A stretch of DNA of 64,000 nucleotides from Verrucomicrobiota bacterium (GTDB lineage: Bacteria; Verrucomicrobiota; Verrucomicrobiia; Limisphaerales; JADLHS01): contig JABFSR010000012.1 of the NCBI GenBank assembly GCA_013140495.1, positions 1 to 64,000 of the forward strand, given 5' to 3'. Under the pieces are notes generated by a model. That model did not search any database, had not been told where the DNA came from, and saw only the letters and a program-made list of their open reading frames with translations. Shown here in pieces: positions 39,755 to 48,271 of this stretch. Each line of letters begins with the position of its first letter. Position 1 is the first letter of the stretch. Position numbers and translations under genes: made by a program.

Positions 39755-39771
39755 AAAAACCAAACACCAAA
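39755..39771. repeat. Inverted repeat bounding the four-helix cassette (left)
   Basis: AAAAACCAAACACCAAA, perfectly inverted relative to 40280-40296. It lies between the DUF1501-D start and the four-helix-bundle gene, with a GAACCCA string 16 bp inward that is also mirrored at the other end. Confidence 0.6.
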
Positions 39772-39826
39772 TACCAAACTTCAACGAACCCATAAACAGC
39801 AATTCTAAAATGTGATGGGCAAGAAT

Positions 39827-40315
39827 TCATTTGCGGTACATGGTGGCAAGGATTTTGAGCAGCTCGGTGGCTTCGCGGTATAGGATACGTGCTTCGTCTG
39901 CCAGCAAAGGTTCGGAGGCAGCAATCATTCGGAGGAAGAACCTGGTTTCCTTGGCTTCTTTGATGCAGCGCTTGACGGTGAAACGAAAATCCTTCTTTGA
40001 GAAGCAGTCGTTCGCCTCACAGAAATTCGCTCCCACGCTCGTTCCCGCGCCAACGACCTGGTCAATGAGCCGATTGTTGGAAGGATTGCGTGGAATGGTT
40101 TTTGAGAAACGAACGATTCTTTCTCCAAACACCGCGGTCCGCTCCTCCAAATCGAACGGATGCCGCAGAACGCCACTCTTAGGCGGTTCATCGCGCAACA
40201 ATAAAGGCTCATCACTCCATACTTCCTGCTCCAAACTTACGTCGGCCCGATGCTTCTGAAGTTTGTAGGTTGTGGGTTCTTTGGTGTTTGGTTTTTGATG
40301 TTTGGTGTTTCTCAT
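39827..40315 (-). CDS. Four-helix bundle protein (S23/IVP family)
   Basis: 162 aa. The C-terminal 120 residues are the four-helix-bundle family found in 23S rRNA intervening sequences and as stand-alone genes (E-R-I-V-R-F-S-K, N-R-L-I-D-Q-V-V-G-A-G-T-S-V-G-A-N, E-A-K-E-T-R-F-F-L-R-M-I, E-A-T-E-L-L-K-I-L). The first 20 residues (K-H-Q-K-P-N-T-K-E-P-T) are encoded by a CCAAACACC-rich repeat, so the true start may be later. The ATG overlaps the PSD1-D stop as TGATG. Molecular function is unknown; relatives include the Avd accessory protein of diversity-generating retroelements. Confidence 0.85.
   Translation of the reverse strand: MRNTKHQKPNTKEPTTYKLQKHRADVSLEQEVWSDEPLLLRDEPPKSGVLRHPFDLEERTAVFGERIVRFSKTIPRNPSNNRLIDQVVGAGTSVGANFCEANDCFSKKDFRFTVKRCIKEAKETRFFLRMIAASEPLLADEARILYREATELLKILATMYRK
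40280..40296. repeat. Inverted repeat bounding the four-helix cassette (right)
   Basis: TTTGGTGTTTGGTTTTT, perfectly inverted to 39755-39771, followed by a further TTTGGTGTTT at 40301. It lies inside the 5' end of the four-helix-bundle frame and ends about 20 bp from the PSD1-D stop codon. Confidence 0.6.
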
Positions 40316-43300
40316 CAAGACCTCGTAATCGTCTCGTGCAGATTGAGCAGCACCCGCGCGATATTGGTCCACGCGGCGAGTTCTGATTGATCCAAATCCT
40401 TCGGCGGTGGCGTTTGACCAATCTTGAGCAATGACTCCGCGGACTTGGAATCGGAGCGATACTCGGCGAGTTGCTTTTCAAGCAATGCCTGAATTGTTTT
40501 CAGTTCGTCAGGGCGCGGCGCGCGGGCCAGCACCTGACGCCAGGCCCAGGTGAGTCGCGCCTTCGTATCCCTGCCGCCATCCTTCAAGATGCGAGCCGCC
40601 AGCATGTGCGAAGCTTCGACATAGGTTGGGTCGTTCAAAAGAACAAGCGCCTGCTGAGGGATGTTGGAGCGATTACGTTCCGCCGCGCATTCTTCACGGG
40701 TCGGCGCATCAAAGGCCACCATGCTGGGATGCAGATAGGATCGCTGCCACCAGACGTAAAGTCCGCGGCGATACTGATCCTGGCCGGTTGTCATATCGTA
40801 ACTACGGACCGGGAAATTCAAATTCTCCCAGTAACCGTCAGGCTGATACGGTTTGACGCTCGGACCGCCAATCTTTTCCGCAAGCAGTCCGGAAACGGAC
40901 AGCGCGTTATCGCGGACAAGTTCGGCATCCAGCCGCCAGCGACTTTGCACGGCGAGTTCACGATTCAGAGGATCACGAGCCCGGAGTTTCTTTGAGGACA
41001 CGGAACTCTGTTGATAGGTGTCACTGCTGACCATCAAACGAACCATGTGCTTCACATCCCAACCGCTGTCCATGAACTCGCACGCGAGCCAGTCCAGCAG
41101 CGCCTGGTTGGGCGGCAGTTCTCCCTGCGCGCCCAGATCGTCCACGACCTTCGAGAGACCGAGACCGAAAAACTGTTTCCACAGCCGGTTCATCACAACG
41201 CGCGCAGTGAGCGGATTCTCGCGTGACACCAGCCAGTTGGCGAGGTCCAGCCGGGTGAGCCGGCGGTCATCTGCTGTTTTTCCAGAGCCGGCAAGGTAAG
41301 CTGGCAATGCAGGCTGCATGATGTCGCCGGTTTCGATCAGGAAATTCCCACGCGGCAGAATGCGGACTACCCGAGGCTGTGAATTGGTAACGGAAACAAG
41401 GCAGCGTGGAATAGCGCCTTCATAGTCGCCCTTTGCCTTGCGGGCGGCTGCCAGCTTGCTGCGCGGCCCCGCCAGTTCGGGCGCAACGCTCTTGAAATGT
41501 TCATGCAGCTTTTCCTTCTGCTTCTCGTCACGTTGATCGGCGGCAACAAGAAGCAGATCACTGATTTCCTTTGTCGGAGGAAGACGGAAAGGTCCTTGTA
41601 ATGCCTCGGAGTTGATGGTGACGCCGATACGAAAATGGCCGAGCAAATGGCCGGCACGGTTTTGCGCTAGTTCAAGAGTCAATGTTTCGCCCGGTTGCAG
41701 CGTGAGCGGGGCTGCGAGAGTCAATACGAGTTGATGAGGCTGGCCTGCCTCCGGAAGTATCGCCCAGCCGTGGGTGTCGTCCTTGGCATTGCCATCAATC
41801 GTGGAAGCTGCGCCATAGGTCGGGTGGGCTTCCTTGTTGATGTCGCCGGCTTGTTCGATGTCCGCGCGAGCGGAGGCAAAGGAAATCACATTGGAGGATT
41901 GATCGAGCCGCTGAATCCTCGCCGTCACCTCCGTCAAAACGAAATTACCGTTCTCGGCCCGACCCGGCCCTTTTGCCGGCAGCGAGTCATGCGGCAGCGC
42001 TTCGAGCCTCAAACCCACGATGTCATTCAGTCCATTCGTAAAGGAAACCGTGTAAGTGTCCGTATCCGCCTTCTTGCCACTGGCCAGGACAGAGCGACCC
42101 TTTTCAATCTTGAGTTTGCTCCCGCTCACAGATTCCGCATTCACAGGAGTCAGAACAGTCCAATGACTTTCGTGAATCGAAGCTTGGGACTGCGCCTTCT
42201 GCCAATCCACAAAAGCCGCAGTCCATTCCGGACGAGGGCCATCATAGTCTTGTTGCGCACGCGCGACCGCCTCGTCGAGTCGGGCGAGTTCCGCCGCCTG
42301 CTTATCATCGGGCACCAACATGCCCGGCTCACGAGCGCCGATGATCGGCTCTTGAATGTCGGCAAAGAACGCGCCGAGGGCATAGAAATCTCGCTGCTTG
42401 ACGGGATCAAATTTGTGGTCGTGACACTGGGCGCAGCCGATGGTCTGACCCAGCCAGACGCTGCTGACGGCACGCACTCGATCAGTCAACATGCGGGCTT
42501 CATAGTCCTTGGGCTGCGCGCCGCCTTCCTCTGTTGTGAGTAATAGGCGATTGAAAGCGGAAGCGACTTTTTGTTCGAGCGAGCTTTGAGGCATTAGATC
42601 ACCGGCGAGCTGTTCCCGCGTAAACTGGTCAAAGCGTTTGTTTTCGTTGAACGACTTGATGACATAATCGCGATACGGCCAGATGTTGCGCGGCGTGTCC
42701 GAGTGATAGCCGATCGTGTCCGCAAAGCGCGCCACGTCGAGCCAGCCGATGGCCATGCGCTCGCCGAACTGCTGGGAAGCCATGAGTTTTTCCACGAGAT
42801 GGGAAACCGCATCCGGCGCTTTGTCGTTCGCGAATGCCTCCACCTCCTCAGGCTTCGGCGGCAAACCAATCAAATCAAAATAGAGTCGTCGCCCCAGCGT
42901 GCGCCGATCTGTGGGTGAGGATGGTTTCAGCCCCAGTCCACTCAACCGCTGCCTGATCAGAACATCAATCGCGTTCTTATTGGTCGGAGTGGCGGGCTTG
43001 ACCGGCGGCACGTAAGCCCAATGCACTTCATACTTCGCCCCGGACGCGATCCAACGACGCAACAAATCCTTCTGAGCCGGAGTCAACGTTTTGTGCGAGT
43101 CGGGCGGTGGCATCACCTCATCCTCAGCCTTGGCCCGAATGCGGCGGATCAATTCACTTTCTTCCGGCCTGCCCGGGACGATGGCCTTCTTCGCAACCGC
43201 GTCCTCCCGCACGTCGAGTCGAAACTTCCCCTTGCGTTTGTTTTGATCGGGACCATGGCAGAAGAAACATTTGTCGGAAAGAACGGGTCGAACATCGCGA

Positions 43301-43392
43301 TTGTAGCTGATCTGGTCATCTGCCACGGCAGAAACCGCCACGGAAAACACGAGGCACGCAATGCTCACGCCGAGCTGGTAGTTCGATTTCAT
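40315..43392 (-). CDS. PSD1/DUF1549-DUF1553 cytochrome c protein (copy D)
   Basis: 1025 aa. Signal peptide (S-I-A-C-L-V-F-S-V-A-V-S-A-V-A). Heme-like sites C-F-F-C-H-G-P-D and C-A-Q-C-H-D-H-K-F-D-P. DUF1549 (R-L-S-G-L-G-L-K-P-S, G-W-L-D-V-A-R-F-A-D-T) and DUF1553 (R-V-V-M-N-R-L-W-K-Q-F-F-G-L-G-L). A long insert (about residues 410-600, with V-T-P-V-N-A-E-S and T-L-T-L-E-L-A-Q-N) looks like a beta-sandwich and is absent from copies A and B. The last codons overlap the four-helix-bundle gene. Confidence 0.92.
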   Translation of the reverse strand: MKSNYQLGVSIACLVFSVAVSAVADDQISYNRDVRPVLSDKCFFCHGPDQNKRKGKFRLDVREDAVAKKAIVPGRPEESELIRRIRAKAEDEVMPPPDSHKTLTPAQKDLLRRWIASGAKYEVHWAYVPPVKPATPTNKNAIDVLIRQRLSGLGLKPSSPTDRRTLGRRLYFDLIGLPPKPEEVEAFANDKAPDAVSHLVEKLMASQQFGERMAIGWLDVARFADTIGYHSDTPRNIWPYRDYVIKSFNENKRFDQFTREQLAGDLMPQSSLEQKVASAFNRLLLTTEEGGAQPKDYEARMLTDRVRAVSSVWLGQTIGCAQCHDHKFDPVKQRDFYALGAFFADIQEPIIGAREPGMLVPDDKQAAELARLDEAVARAQQDYDGPRPEWTAAFVDWQKAQSQASIHESHWTVLTPVNAESVSGSKLKIEKGRSVLASGKKADTDTYTVSFTNGLNDIVGLRLEALPHDSLPAKGPGRAENGNFVLTEVTARIQRLDQSSNVISFASARADIEQAGDINKEAHPTYGAASTIDGNAKDDTHGWAILPEAGQPHQLVLTLAAPLTLQPGETLTLELAQNRAGHLLGHFRIGVTINSEALQGPFRLPPTKEISDLLLVAADQRDEKQKEKLHEHFKSVAPELAGPRSKLAAARKAKGDYEGAIPRCLVSVTNSQPRVVRILPRGNFLIETGDIMQPALPAYLAGSGKTADDRRLTRLDLANWLVSRENPLTARVVMNRLWKQFFGLGLSKVVDDLGAQGELPPNQALLDWLACEFMDSGWDVKHMVRLMVSSDTYQQSSVSSKKLRARDPLNRELAVQSRWRLDAELVRDNALSVSGLLAEKIGGPSVKPYQPDGYWENLNFPVRSYDMTTGQDQYRRGLYVWWQRSYLHPSMVAFDAPTREECAAERNRSNIPQQALVLLNDPTYVEASHMLAARILKDGGRDTKARLTWAWRQVLARAPRPDELKTIQALLEKQLAEYRSDSKSAESLLKIGQTPPPKDLDQSELAAWTNIARVLLNLHETITRS

Positions 43393-43405
43393 TCCGGCAA
43401 TTGTG

Positions 43406-44605
43406 TCATTTCGTGCTCATCCATTTTTGAAAAACACTATCATGGTAGAGACGTTTGGCGAGCAATTGATAGCCCTCTGTCAAGGGATGGCTGGCGTCAG
43501 CGTACAAAGTGCTGGGAAGCAACTCGGGAGCGACGTGGGGGATCTGATTCTTCGCAAGCCAGGCCACGATCTCATTATGCATTTTTCGGTAAGCGGGCCG
43601 ATTTTGCTCGGCCATCAGGTGTTCGTTGAACGGGCCCAACACGACGAGCACATCGTTGTCGCGTTCGCGCAAGACTTCGATCACCCGCTGAAAAGCGCGC
43701 CACTGTAGTGATTGATCAAGGGCGACCCATTCGAACTGAGTCGTGCCGGTTGTATTCGTGGACCAGGGTTTGTGACGCGAACTCAGCGGACCGCGCTGAG
43801 GATCGTTGGCTGGCTCGGATGGAACGGTCATTTTTATTTCGGAAAGCGGATTGCGATAAACATTCGGATAGAGCGGCGGATCACCCCCGGCTTCCACAAG
43901 TGTCCATTTCGGAATGCTCTGTTGCCCGAAATAGGCATTCTGCAGGTGGCTTACCCATTCAATGAACGGAACATTCCTCTCCACGATCGCGTTGAGCCGA
44001 TCGCTGGCGTCCGCCTTGTAACATGGGATTCGCGGGGAGAATTGCGGCACCAGCGCGGCATGGTTGAAGGACTCTTCCCTGTCCGTGCTCAGGTCCGCCT
44101 TTGGACTCGTCATCCAGAGAACGTTGCAGTGAAGAATCACTTTCCTATGGCTCAACGGACGACCATAAAAACGAACCAATCCTTCCAACGCGAGCGGGAA
44201 AAGACCGTTCACGCCCGCGTTGATAAACTTGTTGCCGACGCCAGCCTCCCGATTCAAGAAATGCGTCCAAGTGCCGTCCGCCATTACATATTCGCCCCAG
44301 ACCACGGAATCGCCCAACATCACAATGTTCGTCGAGGCCACCCGCGCAAGGCGACGTTCGTAAAGCCAATAGTCTTTGCTCAAGTCATAAGGAATGCGGT
44401 AGTCCGGTCCGGTATCGAAGCGCTCCAACTTTTTCCAAAACGACGGCGTCAGAGTCACCACCACGAGAACGATGCCAAGCGCGACGAGCCACTGCCGCAT
44501 GCGCAGCCGCACTTCGTTTACGAAGGGCAATCCAGTCGTCTCGGTTGGTTTCGTTGCTGCCACGTTAAAACTGGAAATAGATGAACGCCCCGCCCCCGGA
44601 TGCAC
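43406..44605 (-). CDS. SGNH-fold protein paired with MBOAT acyltransferase
   Basis: Up to 399 aa; the ATG at 44605 overlaps the MBOAT gene by about 40 bp, and a GTG at 44563, one base after the MBOAT stop, is a good alternative. One membrane helix (W-L-V-A-L-G-I-V-L-V-V-V-T-L) anchors a periplasmic domain with V-M-L-G-D-S-V-V-W-G (GDS nucleophile block) and D-A-S-H-P-L-T (Asp/His block). MBOAT/SGNH pairs such as AlgI/AlgJ-X or DltB/DltD acylate exported polymers. The polymer here is unknown. Confidence 0.78.
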   Translation of the reverse strand: MHPGAGRSSISSFNVAATKPTETTGLPFVNEVRLRMRQWLVALGIVLVVVTLTPSFWKKLERFDTGPDYRIPYDLSKDYWLYERRLARVASTNIVMLGDSVVWGEYVMADGTWTHFLNREAGVGNKFINAGVNGLFPLALEGLVRFYGRPLSHRKVILHCNVLWMTSPKADLSTDREESFNHAALVPQFSPRIPCYKADASDRLNAIVERNVPFIEWVSHLQNAYFGQQSIPKWTLVEAGGDPPLYPNVYRNPLSEIKMTVPSEPANDPQRGPLSSRHKPWSTNTTGTTQFEWVALDQSLQWRAFQRVIEVLRERDNDVLVVLGPFNEHLMAEQNRPAYRKMHNEIVAWLAKNQIPHVAPELLPSTLYADASHPLTEGYQLLAKRLYHDSVFQKWMSTK

Positions 44606-46166
44606 ACAGACACAGATAAAGGATCATGAAAACCGCCGCGCCCGTCCGCACAAGGCCGGATTGAAGAATTACGCGAAAGCGGGACTCATAACAGAACTGG
44701 TAAAGCCAGATCAGCGCCACGAGCACCAACATGAGCACCGGCATTTGAGGATCATGCCAGGCCGCAGTAAAGATGCGGGTCACGATCAGCAGCGCATCAC
44801 CCAGTGAATTGGCCCGGAAGAAAATCCATGCAAAGCATACAAAGACAAATACAGCCACCTGCTTCGCCAAGCGAGGCACACGCTCGCGATAAAAGACCGA
44901 GCGCTCCAGTTCGCGGGTGATCATGATACCAGCCGCATGAAGAGTTCCCCAAATCACGAACGTCCAATTTGCACCGTGCCAGATGCCCGAGATGAAAAAC
45001 GTGATGAAGAGATTCCGGTAAGTCCTCAACATGCCACCCCTGCTACCGCCCAACGGAATATAGACGTAATCTCGAAACCATGAGGAAAGGCCGATGTGCC
45101 ATCGCGACCAAAAGTCGCCGAGACCGGTGGCCATGTAGGGATTGTTAAAATTAAGAATCAAATCAAACCCCATGAGCTTGGCCACGCCGCGGGCCATGTC
45201 GGTGTAGCCGCTGAAATCGAAAAATATCTGCCAGGCGAAAGCAAACGTCGCCAGCATCAACGCCGGGGCGTCAAACAATTTGGGGTTGTCATAAACCCGC
45301 TCCACATAAAACGAGAGGTAGTTCGCCAGTGCCAGTTTCTTGAACAGACCAACGAGAAAGAGTGATGCGCCATCGGTAAAGTTCTGAAGGCGAACCGGAG
45401 GAAAACGATGAAACTGTGGCAGAAGGTGTTTTGCGCGCTCAATTGGACCTGCCATCAGCTGGGGGAAGAAACAGACAAAGGTTGCAAAGCGAACGAAGTT
45501 CCGCTCCCGCTGGACGTTCCCCAGGTAGAAATCAATCGTATAGCTCAACGATTGGAAGGTGAAAAAGGAAATCCCCACCGGGAGCAAATACTCAAAACCG
45601 AACGGCATGAGCGTGGAGGGGTCGGACAGATTAACCGACCAGTGGAGTGATTCGAAAAGCGCGTTCAGGTTCTCGGCTACGAAGCGGGCGTATTTGAAGA
45701 AAAGCAGGAGCGCGAGATTGTTGACAAGGCTGATCAGCAGCCAGATTCTTCGACTGCTGTAGAGAGCGCCGAGCGTCATCAACAGCAGAATCAGCCCCAG
45801 CACCCACATCGTTGGCCGTAGGGTTTGCAGTCCGAAAAGGGCCATGACCACACATCCCAAAGTTGCGATTGCAGACACCACAAACGCAAATTTGAGCAGA
45901 CGATCATCGAACCGCAACCGCGTGAGACGGGCGAACACATCGGTCTTTTGTCCTGCGCGTGGGCAGTGGTCCATCAATGCCACCAGACAGAAATCGAGCA
46001 AGGTGGAATAGACGACGAGCAGCAGGTAATAGGGATTCCACCAGCCGTAGAAAAAATAGGAGGCCGCTGTGAGCCAGGGCAGCCACAGTCGGGTTTTCCG
46101 CAACGCATAGAACCCCGGCAGCACAATCAGCATGAAGACCAGAAACGGCCAGGTGTGAAAAAGCAT
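44565..46166 (-). CDS. MBOAT family O-acyltransferase
   Basis: 533 aa with about 11-12 membrane segments. AlgI/DltB-type signatures: Y-F-F-Y-G-W-W-N-P near the start, L-P-V-G-I-S-F-F-T-F-Q-S, F-W-S-R-W-H-I-G-L-S-S-W-F, D-Y-V-Y-I-P-L-G-G-S and G-I-W-H-G-A-N-W (catalytic His). It would transfer an acyl group across the inner membrane for modification of an exported polysaccharide, with the SGNH protein as partner. It is followed directly by that gene. Confidence 0.94.
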   Translation of the reverse strand: MLFHTWPFLVFMLIVLPGFYALRKTRLWLPWLTAASYFFYGWWNPYYLLLVVYSTLLDFCLVALMDHCPRAGQKTDVFARLTRLRFDDRLLKFAFVVSAIATLGCVVMALFGLQTLRPTMWVLGLILLLMTLGALYSSRRIWLLISLVNNLALLLFFKYARFVAENLNALFESLHWSVNLSDPSTLMPFGFEYLLPVGISFFTFQSLSYTIDFYLGNVQRERNFVRFATFVCFFPQLMAGPIERAKHLLPQFHRFPPVRLQNFTDGASLFLVGLFKKLALANYLSFYVERVYDNPKLFDAPALMLATFAFAWQIFFDFSGYTDMARGVAKLMGFDLILNFNNPYMATGLGDFWSRWHIGLSSWFRDYVYIPLGGSRGGMLRTYRNLFITFFISGIWHGANWTFVIWGTLHAAGIMITRELERSVFYRERVPRLAKQVAVFVFVCFAWIFFRANSLGDALLIVTRIFTAAWHDPQMPVLMLVLVALIWLYQFCYESRFRVILQSGLVRTGAAVFMILYLCLCASGGGAFIYFQF

Positions 46167-46207
46167 GGTCGATCGTTTCTGGTTAATTCATTGCCAGAAG
46201 GAATGCA

Positions 46208-47146
46208 TCAGTTGGGTTTGCTTTTCAAACTCTCCACATCTTCCGCTGTCGCCCGCCGCACACAACGGAAGCCGCAAAAGTCGGTGGAGAAACATGCATC
46301 GCTATCCCCGGTTAATTCGCCTTGCCGCGCGCTAGAACGACAACCGTCCGGACTGGATTTCCAACTGCCACCGCGGATCGCGCGCTTTACGTCCTTGCCA
46401 GGATTCGCCGGGCCATGCGGATCAACCGATGGACTCTCTTTGTAATAAACAGGATTGTAAACATCTTCGCACCACTCGGAGACGTTGCCGTACATGTCAA
46501 AAAGCCCCCAGCGATTGGGTTGCTTCTGACCTGTCGGATGAGTCTTCTGATCGGCGTTGATAGCAAACCACGCGTATTGTCTAAGTTTGTCTGACTGGCC
46601 GAAATCGTACGGTCCATCCGTTCCTGATCGCGCTGCGTATTCCCATTCAGCCTCGGTGGGCAGGCGATAACCATTCGCTGCGTAGTTACAATCCCAGTCC
46701 ATGGTTTTCTCGTTGTAGCAAGGTTGCAAGCCTTCCAAGAGTGATCGCTCGTTGCAGTATTGTTTGGCATCGCGCCAACGCACGCGCTCAAGCGGTTTCT
46801 TGGGACTATCGTTCCAGTGGGAGGGATTGGGCAACTGAACCTTTGTGAACATCTCGTGCGTCACCTCGAATTTGTCGATCAGGAACGCACTGACTTGCAC
46901 TTTGTGCGGGGGACTCTCGTCAGGATTGCCTTGGGCACTGCCCATCAGGAATTCACCGCCGGGCAAAGAAACCATTTCGACGCCGGACTTGGTCACAATG
47001 TCGGCAAGTCTGGAGACACCGCCCGGGACAGATGAGGCATCGAGCCCAGATTTCTGCGCACTCTGAGAACCGGAGTCGGGTTTGCCACACGAAGTCAGAA
47101 TCGCAATCGCAACAACACCCAGAAAAAAACAAGTTGTTCGATTCAC
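46208..47146 (-). CDS. SUMF1/FGE-like domain lipoprotein
   Basis: 312 aa. Lipobox L-T-S-C-G-K. The domain is the formylglycine-generating-enzyme fold: P-G-G-E-F-L-M-G-S, R-L-P-T-E-A-E-W-E-Y-A, N-V-S-E-W-C-E-D, R-G-G-S-W and C-G-F-R-C. The active-site cysteine pair expected just after G-G-S is replaced (G-G-S-W-K-S-S-P-D), so sulfatase activation is unlikely; many such proteins have other or unknown roles. It ends 41 bp downstream of the MBOAT start and is in the same orientation as the TolB-like gene before it. Confidence 0.88.
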   Translation of the reverse strand: MNRTTCFFLGVVAIAILTSCGKPDSGSQSAQKSGLDASSVPGGVSRLADIVTKSGVEMVSLPGGEFLMGSAQGNPDESPPHKVQVSAFLIDKFEVTHEMFTKVQLPNPSHWNDSPKKPLERVRWRDAKQYCNERSLLEGLQPCYNEKTMDWDCNYAANGYRLPTEAEWEYAARSGTDGPYDFGQSDKLRQYAWFAINADQKTHPTGQKQPNRWGLFDMYGNVSEWCEDVYNPVYYKESPSVDPHGPANPGKDVKRAIRGGSWKSSPDGCRSSARQGELTGDSDACFSTDFCGFRCVRRATAEDVESLKSKPN

Positions 47147-47149
47147 CAG

Positions 47150-48208
47150 CTATTCCTTGGTCTTTTGAAGTGGCCGGAACCAGGCGGATTCCTTGTAGCT
47201 AAAGCCATTCGTCGTCAGCATCACGAACTCTGCACCGGTGGAATGGTTGAGATCCACGACACCTTCGCGATCCGCCGAGACGGCGCAAAGATTCCAGCCC
47301 GGCGCGTAAACTCCCACAATTTCGCACGCTGCCATGAACGTTCCCGGCTTGTTTGGGTCGCCCTTGCTGGCGTGTCCCCGACTCAGACTCAAATAATGAC
47401 TGTCCGGCGACCAGTCCACATGGTACGTCTCGTTGGTTTTATCCTGAATGCGAAGCCGCCAATGACCGACCTTCGGTGACGCCGACTCGAGATCAATCGG
47501 CGCTGCCACAACCTCGTGGTCTCCTGAACCCCACGCAATCTGCTTGCCGTCCGGACTCACGCACGGGCGGCAACCGGGAATCTTCAGGTCCACGATGTTG
47601 GTGCCATTCCGTTCGATGGCAAGGATCGCGTGGCCAAAGCCCATGCCGGAATGAACGGTGGACACAATCCATTTCCCGTTCGGCGCAAAACTTGGGTTGT
47701 AGAGATGATGAAGATTCGTGCTGTTCGGATGGGACGTGATCTGGCCCGTGCCCAGATCGTAGAAGCTCATCCCTTTCGTGTAATAATCAATCACGTTGAA
47801 CTTGGGATACTCCTGCGGCAGGAAGCCGATGACCTTCCCGTCCGGACTCCAAAACGGCTCCCGAGCACTTTCCACCAGCTTCCTCCGATTTTTCCCGTCG
47901 CTGTCCATGACATACAGACTGCGAATGGCATCCCGCCCTTCTCCCTGATCCACCGAGAAACAAATCTTCGTGCCGTCGGGTGAAACCTGAGGGTAATGCT
48001 CGTGCTCTTTCGGCGTTTGAGTGAGGTTCACCGGGTTCGATCCGTCCGCGTTCATGACGTAAATCTCCCAGTTGTCGTTGATGTAGGTTTCGTACGCGAT
48101 CTTGAACGGCGAGCCGCTTAACCGTTCTTGAAGCAGCATTGGTCTATCAGCCGCTGTGGCTACAGTCGCCACGAGTAAAGCGCACCAAGGCAAAAATCTG
48201 GTCAGCAT
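47150..48208 (-). CDS. TolB-like beta-propeller secreted protein
   Basis: 352 aa. Signal peptide at residues 1-19 (L-L-V-A-T-V-A-T-A-A). PD40-type blades are visible: N-W-E-I-Y-V-M-N-A-D-G-S-N-P, H-Y-P-Q-V-S-P-D-G-T-K-I-C, P-F-W-S-P-D-G-K-V-I, N-P-S-F-A-P-N-G-K-W-I and V-D-W-S-P-D-S-H-Y-L. Function unknown; no Pal/TolQR genes are nearby, so this is not TolB itself. It lies 3 bp from the FGE-like gene, so co-expression is likely. Confidence 0.85.
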   Translation of the reverse strand: MLTRFLPWCALLVATVATAADRPMLLQERLSGSPFKIAYETYINDNWEIYVMNADGSNPVNLTQTPKEHEHYPQVSPDGTKICFSVDQGEGRDAIRSLYVMDSDGKNRRKLVESAREPFWSPDGKVIGFLPQEYPKFNVIDYYTKGMSFYDLGTGQITSHPNSTNLHHLYNPSFAPNGKWIVSTVHSGMGFGHAILAIERNGTNIVDLKIPGCRPCVSPDGKQIAWGSGDHEVVAAPIDLESASPKVGHWRLRIQDKTNETYHVDWSPDSHYLSLSRGHASKGDPNKPGTFMAACEIVGVYAPGWNLCAVSADREGVVDLNHSTGAEFVMLTTNGFSYKESAWFRPLQKTKE

Positions 48209-48271
48209 GGGATGTTCTTTCTGAATGATTACAAATCAATGGTTACGGTTCGTGTTTCCTGCTTGAACCGC

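Noticed and set aside
46208..47146. Sulfatase-maturing enzyme
   Set aside because: The catalytic cysteine pair is missing and there is no sulfatase in the window.
47150..48208. True TolB of the Tol-Pal system
   Set aside because: Only the propeller is present; there is no TolB N-terminal domain and no tolQRA or pal nearby.
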